A stretch of 12,262 nt of DNA from Deltaproteobacteria bacterium (GTDB lineage Bacteria; Desulfobacterota; Desulfobulbia; Desulfobulbales; VMSU01). Of the stretch, positions 7,672 through 12,262 are shown piece by piece. Where the stretch lies: the NCBI GenBank assembly GCA_024274995.1, contig JAJSAA010000196.1, positions 1-12,262 on the forward strand, read 5' to 3'. Position numbers and translations under genes: made by a program. Position 1 is the first letter of the stretch; the number at the start of each line of letters is the position of its first letter. Under the pieces are notes generated by a model. It was not told the DNA's origin. It searched no databases and saw only the letters and a list, made by a program, of their open reading frames with translations.

Positions 7672-7709
7672 GGTAATTAGATAATAAGGGTAAGATAACA
7701 TTGTTGGTC

Positions 7710-7775
7710 ATGGATTGGCCAGAGGCGAAGTTGGTAACGATGGAACGACATAATGTTTGTGGGGGTGCTATATGA
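7710..7775 (+). other. Possible 21-codon upstream ORF coupled to flgM
   Basis: An ATG at 7710 opens a 21-codon frame whose TGA overlaps the flgM start as ATGA (7772-7775), the classic arrangement for translational coupling. It lies wholly inside the predicted flgM leader. It has no clear Shine-Dalgarno sequence, and its peptide matches nothing I recognise, so it may be chance. Confidence 0.2.
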
Positions 7776-8074
7776 AAATAGGTGACTTTATACCCCAGAT
7801 CAAGACAGATAACAAAATCGGCAAGACCAGGGGGGGCAAGGAGGCAGAGTCATCCTCCGCCGCCTCTCAGGTCGGAGACCGGGTGGATATTTCTGCCAGT
7901 TCGCTTGATGTGCAAAAGATGAAAGGGATCATTCAAAATACCCCCGACCTGCGCATGGACAGAGTACAGGCCTTAAAGGAACAGATTGAGCGCGGCGACT
8001 ATGAGGTTGACCCTTACCGGGTGGCCGACAAGATGCTTATGAACCTGCTTGCTGAAGGTGAAATTACAAAATAG
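7772..8074 (+). CDS. flgM: Anti-sigma-28 factor FlgM
   Basis: The 100-residue protein binds and holds the flagellar sigma factor FliA until the hook-basal body is finished, when FlgM is exported. The polar, low-complexity N-terminal half fits the disordered, exported part. The C-terminal half carries the family core: DRVDISASS, then RMDRVQALKEQIERGDYEVD and RVADKMLMNLL, which form the sigma-binding helices. The ATG at 7772 is preferred over the in-frame TTG at 7757 because GGGGGTG (7761-7767) is a good ribosome site and the MKIGDF start is natural. No other flagellar gene is in the window, so this is an orphan flgM between nnr and mtnA, with its own promoter and terminator. Confidence 0.9.
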   Translation: MKIGDFIPQIKTDNKIGKTRGGKEAESSSAASQVGDRVDISASSLDVQKMKGIIQNTPDLRMDRVQALKEQIERGDYEVDPYRVADKMLMNLLAEGEITK

Positions 8075-8098
8075 TTCACGGTTTTTGATAGATGTATG

Positions 8099-8136
8099 GA
8101 AAAGGCGACGGATTTAATTCCGCCGCCTTTTTTTTA
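8099..8136. terminator. Shared terminator between flgM and mtnA
   Basis: AAAGGCGACGG pairs with CCGCCGCCTTT (one A-C mismatch), followed by a run of eight or more T on the + strand. The stem is 25 bases after the flgM stop. Its T-run overlaps the mtnA stop codon (8134-8136). On the minus strand the stem is followed by four T, so it may work in both directions, more strongly for flgM. Confidence 0.8.
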
Positions 8137-9237
8137 TCCGGCTGTCGGCGGGAACAGCGCCATAATCTCTTTCTCATTTGCTCCGCAAATCCCCCGTTCC
8201 GTAATCAGGCCGGATATCAACCGGGCCGGAGTGACATCAAAGCCGTAATTAGCCCCCCTGGTATGGGGCGGAGCGATTGCCACTCTGGTTATGCCGCCGT
8301 CGTCAAGGGCACCGCTGACATACCTGATTTCCGCGTCAGAACGCTCCTCAATGGGAATCTCCTTCAGCCCGTCACAGAGCTGCCAGTCAAAGGTGGAAGA
8401 GGGCAGCGCCACATAAAATGGTACCCCGTTATCATGAGCCGCCAGGGCCTTTAAATAGGTGCCTATCTTATTTGCCACATCTCCGCAGCGTGTGGTACGA
8501 TCCGTGCCGACAATCACCAGATCCACCATGCCGTGCTGCATAAGATGGCCGCCAGTATTATCGGCAATAAGGGTATGCGGCACGCCCTGCTGGCCCAGCT
8601 CCCAGGCCGTAAGCCGTGAGCCTTGCAGCCAGGGGCGGGTTTCATCCACCCAGACATGGAGATCAATTCCAGCCTTCTGGGCGGCATAGATGGGGGCCGT
8701 GGCCGAGCCGTAATCAACAAAGGCCAGCCAGCCGGCGTTGCAATGGGTAAGAATATTCACCGGGCCTTGTTTTCGGTGGCTGATTTCTCTGATAATGCTC
8801 AAGCCATGTTCCCCCAGACGGCGGCAATATTCCGCATCTTCATTGGCAATTTTACGGGCTTCTGCCAGAGCCCGGCGCTCTCTTGCCGCCGGAGTGGACT
8901 CCTCATTAATCGCCTGCCGCATCCGGTTTACGGCCCAGGCGAGATTACGGGCCGTGGGCCGGGTGGCAATGAGGACTTCTGCCGCCCGGCGCAGATACTC
9001 CGAGTTATCTGCCGTACTTTGCACCTGGGCCATATACATGCCAAATCCAGCCGCCGCCCCGATGAGACCAGCGCCTCTGACATGCATATCCCTGATTGCG
9101 GCGGCAAAATTTTCCACCGTTCGTAGTTCTTCCACCACAAATTGATGGGGCAAAAGGCGCTGATCAATAATTTTGACGAGATGCGGATTATCTTCATCAA
9201 GCCAGATTGTACGGTATTGCTTACCATTAACCTTCAT
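8134..9237 (-). CDS. mtnA: S-methyl-5-thioribose-1-phosphate isomerase
   Basis: The 367-residue protein belongs to the MtnA/eIF2B-like isomerase family, which converts methylthioribose-1-phosphate to methylthioribulose-1-phosphate in methylthioadenosine salvage. It shows MHVRGAGLIGAAAGFG (51-66) and THCNAGWLA with the catalytic Cys 166. VDETRPWLQGSRLTAWEL follows, then GTDRTTRCGDVANKIGTYLK with the catalytic Asp 246. The GTDR-TxRxGDV form differs from the GADRIAANGDV of Bacillus and resembles a subgroup that I recall from alphaproteobacteria such as Rhodospirillum; this is memory, not a search. No other mtn genes are nearby, so the pathway, full salvage or a shorter methylthioribulose or deoxyribose shunt, is open. 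The ATG at 9237 gives the expected N-terminus, but the ribosome site is weak. The gene is divergent from the antiporter. Confidence 0.9.
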   Translation of the reverse strand: MKVNGKQYRTIWLDEDNPHLVKIIDQRLLPHQFVVEELRTVENFAAAIRDMHVRGAGLIGAAAGFGMYMAQVQSTADNSEYLRRAAEVLIATRPTARNLAWAVNRMRQAINEESTPAARERRALAEARKIANEDAEYCRRLGEHGLSIIREISHRKQGPVNILTHCNAGWLAFVDYGSATAPIYAAQKAGIDLHVWVDETRPWLQGSRLTAWELGQQGVPHTLIADNTGGHLMQHGMVDLVIVGTDRTTRCGDVANKIGTYLKALAAHDNGVPFYVALPSSTFDWQLCDGLKEIPIEERSDAEIRYVSGALDDGGITRVAIAPPHTRGANYGFDVTPARLISGLITERGICGANEKEIMALFPPTAG

Positions 9238-9240
9238 TTA

Positions 9241-9281
9241 AAATTACCATTGGTTTAATGTTATAATTGGTCTAAATTACC
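9241..9281. promoter_or_regulatory. Repeats and -10 box in the mtnA/antiporter intergenic region
   Basis: The 83-base divergent gap contains AAATTACC twice (9241-9248, 9274-9281). It also contains ATTGGTNTA twice with a 17-base period (9249-9257, 9266-9274), enclosing a perfect TATAAT on the + strand (9262-9267). The minus strand offers TATAAC (9265-9260). Neither has a good -35. The paired repeats look like an operator for one or both divergent genes, but chance in AT-rich DNA is possible. Confidence 0.3.
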
Positions 9282-9320
9282 TGAAAATACTCCAATTCCA
9301 AAATAATTACTAAAGGTTTT

Positions 9321-11435
9321 ATGGTGGAAAATATCACCCTGACATTGGCGATTTTATTGAGTGGCGGCTTTTTAAGCGGCCGTCTCTGCCAATTAATCCG
9401 TCTGCCTTCGGTTACCGGGTATATCTGTGTCGGCTTGCTGCTTGGGCCTTCCGGATTTAACCTGATCCCCGGGGCGGCAGTGGGTAATCAGCTACAGCAT
9501 TTTATCCAACTGGCCCTGATGATGATCTCTTTCGGGATTGGCGAGCATATGGAGATTGCCCGCCTCCGTTCAGCGGCCAAAAGTCTGGCTTTAATTGGCA
9601 TCGCCGAGGCCTGTGGCGCCTTTTTAATGGTTAGCTCAGGCAGTCTTCTAATTATGAAACTCAGCGGCCTGACCGCCGTTATTCCTCATGCCCCGGCCGT
9701 GGCGCTGTTATTAGGCACGGTTTCCATTGCCACTGCCCCGGCCACCGTTATGCATGTGATTCGCGAAAATAAAGCGACCGGCCCTCTGACTACCATGCTG
9801 CTGGCCGTCATCGCCTTAGATAACGGTCTGGCGATTATGGCCTTTGGAGTGGCTATGGCAATAGTTAATCATCTGAATGCCGCCGACCAGGGCGGTATGT
9901 TGGCTATGATTTCGGCCAGTATTCTGGAAATTGCCGGTTCGTTGATTATCGGAATTATTACCGGTCTTCTGCTGGATTTTGTAAACAGCCATATGAGCAG
10001 AAAAAGTGATCTGCTTACGGGTGGACTGGCCATTCTTCTGCTCTGCGGCGAGGCGGCCCGTTTACTGAATATGTCACCCCTCCTGGCCGGTATGGCGGCC
10101 GGTTTTACAGTGATTAACCGTGAACATCGGGATTCCCGCCTTTTCCGGGCTCTTAACGCCTTTGAGCCCCCCATATATGTCCTTTTCTTTACCCTGGCCG
10201 GAGTACACCTCAACCTGGCGGCTCTAACCACAGCAGGATGGCTGGGGCTGACCTATTTTTTTTGCCGCACTATCGGTAAGATTGGTGGCGCTGGAGTTGG
10301 GTCTCTGGTCTCATCAGCTCCGATCCAGGTTAAGCGTTATCTTGGCCTGGCTCTTACCCCTCAAGCCGGGGTGGCCATCGGTCTTATTTTTCTCATTGGC
10401 AATAATCCGGCCAGCAGCGCTTATGCTGAATTCATCACCCAGGTTGTTTTGGCCGGGGTTCTGTTATCTGAAATCTCAGGCCCAATTTTTGCTAATCTGG
10501 CTCTTAAACTGGCAGATGAGTTGCCGGTGGATCCGCCGGCAGCGGACAAAAATCACCATCTATCCGGGGCCCCGCTCTCCACCGTACCGGCTGGTGTTCC
10601 CCTTGTCCCCTGGACCTGGCCCCGGCTCAGTCCTTTAGAACGTCCGGAGGGGGTAGTGCTATTCGGAGTCAGCCATATTGCCACCGGTGCCGCTCTGGCC
10701 CGGATAGCCGCCATTATCGCCCATTTCCATCAGGCATATCCCCTCATGGTCAGAGTAGTACCGCCTGCTTATCAACCCGATAAAAGCAAACGGGCAGACG
10801 ATCAGGCCCTGATATCAGCGGTGCAGAGCGAGGTGCAGGGGATGGGCTCCGAACTTTACACCATTGTTAAAGAGGAAAACGATGTGGCTGCCGGCATTCT
10901 GGATACTGCCCGGCAGTCTGGAGCCTCGGCCATTGTCATGGGTTATTCGCCCCTCCCGGCCTCCCAGAAAATTTGTGGTAAAATAATTGAAAACGCTCCT
11001 TGTTCCACCCTGATTATTAAATTCGGCGGGGTTTTTCATACCGAACGTATTTTAGTGCCGATTATTTCCCTGACGGGCTTAGATGAAATAAGAATTCCGT
11101 TGCGCGCCATGGCAGCGGTGGGGCGCCACAAAATTACCCTCTTACTGTTAATGTCCTTCTCTGATTCGGAGAAGGATATTAAACGGGCGGCCAAAGGCCT
11201 GGAGGGCTGGGCGGCGGCAGAGGGGCTGTCGGCAGTTACCAACTGTCAGGTGCTGGCTACTGAGGCTCGTAAGGATACTGTCCTGGCAGAGGCCACCAGC
11301 CATGATCTGCTGATCATGGCCGCCCCGCCGCCCCAGGCCCTGGCTCAACGGCTGATGTTTGGTTCGCTGTATGCCGCAATCGCTCAAGGCTGCGAAAAAA
11401 CGATGATAACCGTCTATCCAGCCTCAAATCTTTAG
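9321..11435 (+). CDS. CPA2-family cation:proton antiporter with C-terminal UspA-like region
   Basis: The 704-residue protein has an N-terminal membrane domain (about 1-395) with roughly a dozen hydrophobic segments, as in Na+/H+ or K+/H+ exchangers of the CPA2 (KefB/NapA) group. GYICVGLLLGPSG (33-45), ATAPATVMHVIRE (137-149) and ALDN (165-168, Asp 167 as likely ion ligand) are family marks. The cytoplasmic part has two universal-stress-like domains, at about 440-560 and 565-704. The second contains MFGSLYAAIAQGCEKTMITVY, close to the usual UspA C-terminal motif. The first lacks a clear GxxG nucleotide loop. No TrkA-N/RCK domain is seen. TAAAGG at 9311-9316 supports the start. The stop TAG shares its last base with a REP-like repeat. 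The transported ion cannot be told from sequence. Confidence 0.88.
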   Translation: MVENITLTLAILLSGGFLSGRLCQLIRLPSVTGYICVGLLLGPSGFNLIPGAAVGNQLQHFIQLALMMISFGIGEHMEIARLRSAAKSLALIGIAEACGAFLMVSSGSLLIMKLSGLTAVIPHAPAVALLLGTVSIATAPATVMHVIRENKATGPLTTMLLAVIALDNGLAIMAFGVAMAIVNHLNAADQGGMLAMISASILEIAGSLIIGIITGLLLDFVNSHMSRKSDLLTGGLAILLLCGEAARLLNMSPLLAGMAAGFTVINREHRDSRLFRALNAFEPPIYVLFFTLAGVHLNLAALTTAGWLGLTYFFCRTIGKIGGAGVGSLVSSAPIQVKRYLGLALTPQAGVAIGLIFLIGNNPASSAYAEFITQVVLAGVLLSEISGPIFANLALKLADELPVDPPAADKNHHLSGAPLSTVPAGVPLVPWTWPRLSPLERPEGVVLFGVSHIATGAALARIAAIIAHFHQAYPLMVRVVPPAYQPDKSKRADDQALISAVQSEVQGMGSELYTIVKEENDVAAGILDTARQSGASAIVMGYSPLPASQKICGKIIENAPCSTLIIKFGGVFHTERILVPIISLTGLDEIRIPLRAMAAVGRHKITLLLLMSFSDSEKDIKRAAKGLEGWAAAEGLSAVTNCQVLATEARKDTVLAEATSHDLLIMAAPPPQALAQRLMFGSLYAAIAQGCEKTMITVYPASNL

Positions 11436-11453
11436 TAGGGGTGCCCCTACGGA
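11435..11453. repeat. REP-like palindrome at the antiporter stop codon
   Basis: GTAGGGGTGCCCCTAC (11435-11450) is a 7-bp perfect inverted repeat around TG, followed by CGG-type sequence. Its first G is the last base of the antiporter stop codon. It is the first of five related copies in this region, and it could also form an mRNA 3'-end hairpin. Confidence 0.75.
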
Positions 11454-11467
11454 AGACGGTGTTGGAA

Positions 11468-11497
11468 TTGGCAAGGTGAAAGGGCAATAAAAATAAT
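11468..11497 (+). promoter_or_regulatory. Candidate promoter of the transposase gene
   Basis: TTGGCA (11468-11473, 5 of 6) and AATAAT (11492-11497, 5 of 6) are separated by 18 bases, predicting a start near 11504, about 21 bases before the ATG. This is a motif match only. Confidence 0.35.
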
Positions 11498-11524
11498 TTC
11501 AGTCAAAACGGATTGGGATAAAAA

Positions 11525-12028
11525 ATGAAATATGATCCGAAAATTCATCATCGCCGATCCATTCGATTGGCAGGATATGATTATTCGCAGCCAGGATTAT
11601 ATTTTATCACCATTTGCACCAGGAACCGATTGTGTTTGTTTGGCAACATTACAAATGACGAAATGATTATGAATGATGCGGGGCGGATGGTTCATAAAAC
11701 ATGGGCGAATTTGCTCAGACGATTTACGGGCATTCAATTGAATGAACACATTATAATGCCAAATCATTTTCACGGAATCATTGTAGGGGTGCCTCTACGG
11801 GATGTGATACAAAATAAGGTTGGTGATATGGTTGGTGCGTTTAAATCCATCACCACCAATGAATATATTCGTGGTGTGAAAACGAAAAATTGGCCGCAAT
11901 TTAATAAAAAATTATGGCAACGTAATTATTATGAGCACATTATTCGTAATGAAGAATCCTATCAGCAAATTTCAGAATATATTCAAAACAACCCGTTGAC
12001 CTGGCATGAGGATAAATATTATGGCTAA
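11525..12028 (+). CDS. REP-associated tyrosine transposase (RAYT, Y1/IS200-like)
   Basis: The 167-residue HUH single-strand transposase has YDYSQPGLYFITICT near the start and the HxH metal motif in MPNHFHGI (His 81, His 83). LWQRNYYEHIIRNEESYQQI contains the likely nucleophile Tyr 136 (or 135), and IQNNPLTW lies near the end. This set is typical of RAYT proteins, which act on REP palindromes instead of carrying full insertion-sequence ends. All key residues are present, so it may be active. The variable linker between HFHGI and VGAFKS, about residues 86-102, is partly encoded by a REP-like palindrome (11783-11798) read in frame as VGVPLR. The upstream GGGA is a weak ribosome site. The gene is more AT-rich than its neighbours, which fits horizontal acquisition. 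Confidence 0.9.
   Translation: MKYDPKIHHRRSIRLAGYDYSQPGLYFITICTRNRLCLFGNITNDEMIMNDAGRMVHKTWANLLRRFTGIQLNEHIIMPNHFHGIIVGVPLRDVIQNKVGDMVGAFKSITTNEYIRGVKTKNWPQFNKKLWQRNYYEHIIRNEESYQQISEYIQNNPLTWHEDKYYG
11783..11798. repeat. REP-like palindrome inside the transposase gene
   Basis: GTAGGGGTGCCTCTAC differs by one base from the copy at 11435-11450. It lies in frame in the linker-coding part of the transposase gene. Confidence 0.7.
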
Positions 12029-12032
12029 AACC

Positions 12033-12061
12033 GCCGTAGGGGCGCCCCTTGTGGGTGCCCC
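12033..12061 (+). repeat. REP-like repeat, left half of an inverted pair
   Basis: The unit begins GCCGTAGGGGCGCCCC and ends TTGTGGGTGCCCC. It starts five bases after the transposase stop. The 31 bases 12031-12061 are repeated without change at 12232-12262. Internally GGGGC and GCCCC can pair. Confidence 0.8.
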
Positions 12062-12086
12062 AAATAGAATGGGGCGGCTATACACA

Positions 12087-12114
12087 GGGCAACCACAAGG
12101 GTTTGCCCCTACGG
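12087..12114 (-). repeat. REP-like repeat, right half of an inverted pair
   Basis: Read on the minus strand the unit begins CCGTAGGGGCAAACCC and ends TTGTGGTTGCCC, a diverged copy of the 12033-12061 repeat in opposite orientation. The two are separated by 25 bases, a head-to-head arrangement like BIME elements. Confidence 0.75.
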
Positions 12115-12213
12115 GGTGGAATGCAATATAAGGCTGGTGATATGGTTCGGTGCGTTTAAATCCATCACCAATGGATATATTTGTGATGCGAAAATAAAAT
12201 ATTATGGCCAAAA
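12115..12213 (+). pseudogene. Decayed, internally deleted copy of the RAYT gene
   Basis: From about 12125 to 12195 the sequence follows the intact gene at about 11805-11885, including the exact block GTGCGTTTAAATCCATCACC. It has an extra C after GATATGGTT that breaks the frame. It then jumps to the 3' end of the gene: AAATATTATGGC followed by CAAAACC (12197 on) matches 12013-12029, so about 120 bases are missing. The 5' half, with the HxH motif, is absent. It is a non-coding remnant of a second transposase copy. Confidence 0.75.
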
Positions 12214-12233
12214 CCACCTTGGGAGCAGAGGCC

Positions 12234-12262
12234 GCCGTAGGGGCGCCCCTTGTGGGTGCCCC
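12234..12262 (+). repeat. REP-like repeat at the window edge
   Basis: This is a direct copy of 12033-12061, identical over the visible length and possibly cut by the window end. By analogy with the first pair, an inverted partner may follow outside the window. Confidence 0.8.

Larger units (their letters stand above)
11435..12262 (+). mobile_element. RAYT transposase locus with REP-like repeats
   Basis: This segment holds one intact REP-associated tyrosine transposase gene, five copies of a related palindromic repeat (three in its flanks, one inside, one at the window end) and a decayed partial second copy of the gene. The DNA is visibly more AT-rich than the genes to its left. It begins exactly at the antiporter stop codon. 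The right boundary is outside the window. Confidence 0.75.

Noticed and set aside
7709..7733. Sigma-54-like TTGGCC...TTGG in the flgM leader
   Set aside because: The GG and GC dinucleotides are not at the required spacing; the sigma-28 match upstream explains the promoter better.
8623..9145. Long + strand frames opposite mtnA
   Set aside because: They are reverse-complement shadows of a well-supported isomerase gene, with no recognisable domains or start signals.
11972..12217. Minus-strand 81-codon frame across the end of the transposase and the REP pair
   Set aside because: It is mostly translation of the repeats (RGAPT-type strings) and the reverse of the transposase gene, with no ribosome site; a shadow frame.
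12031..12262. CRISPR array from the repeated GC-rich units
   Set aside because: The repeats occur in both orientations, at irregular spacing, and flank a transposase remnant; no cas genes are present.

Overview
The window looks like chromosomal DNA of a motile, anaerobically respiring Gram-negative bacterium, most likely a member of the Desulfobacterota (old Deltaproteobacteria). The pointers are two small exported tetraheme c-type cytochromes side by side, a class A penicillin-binding protein, an orphan flgM with a sigma-28-type promoter, and moderately GC-rich coding DNA. The lineage is an inference from gene content only.

Layout. Positions 1-980 hold two tetraheme cytochromes on the + strand, ended by a strong terminator hairpin. 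A short PBP1A-type peptidoglycan synthase follows (1001-2998, +) and faces a CBS-CBS-ACT (AcuB-like) protein (3111-3797, -). A 307-base divergent intergenic region carries a good promoter and an inverted repeat for the AcuB-like gene. Next is a fused aminodeoxychorismate synthase/lyase, PabB-PabC (4105-6018, +). Its 3' end overlaps by 20 bases the convergent gene for the bifunctional NAD(P)HX repair enzyme Nnr (5999-7534, -). flgM (7772-8074, +) has its own sigma-28-like promoter and shares a terminator with the convergent mtnA (8134-9237, -). A CPA2-type cation:proton antiporter with a C-terminal tandem UspA-like region (9321-11435, +) is divergent from mtnA.

The right end (11435-12262) is mobile. 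A REP-associated tyrosine transposase (RAYT) is surrounded by copies of a GTAGGGGYGCCCC...-type palindromic repeat. One copy abuts the antiporter stop codon, one lies in frame inside the transposase gene, two form an inverted pair just after it, and one runs off the window end. Between the last two is a decayed, internally deleted second copy of the transposase gene.

The genes up to 11435 are mostly single-gene housekeeping or respiratory units without a shared pathway. I see no defence system, CRISPR array, tRNA or rRNA. The signals most worth following are the REP/RAYT locus with its deletion derivative, the sigma-28 promoter driving an isolated flgM, the terminator-like hairpin only 21 bases before the PBP1A start, and the promoter with an embedded operator-like palindrome before the AcuB-like gene.
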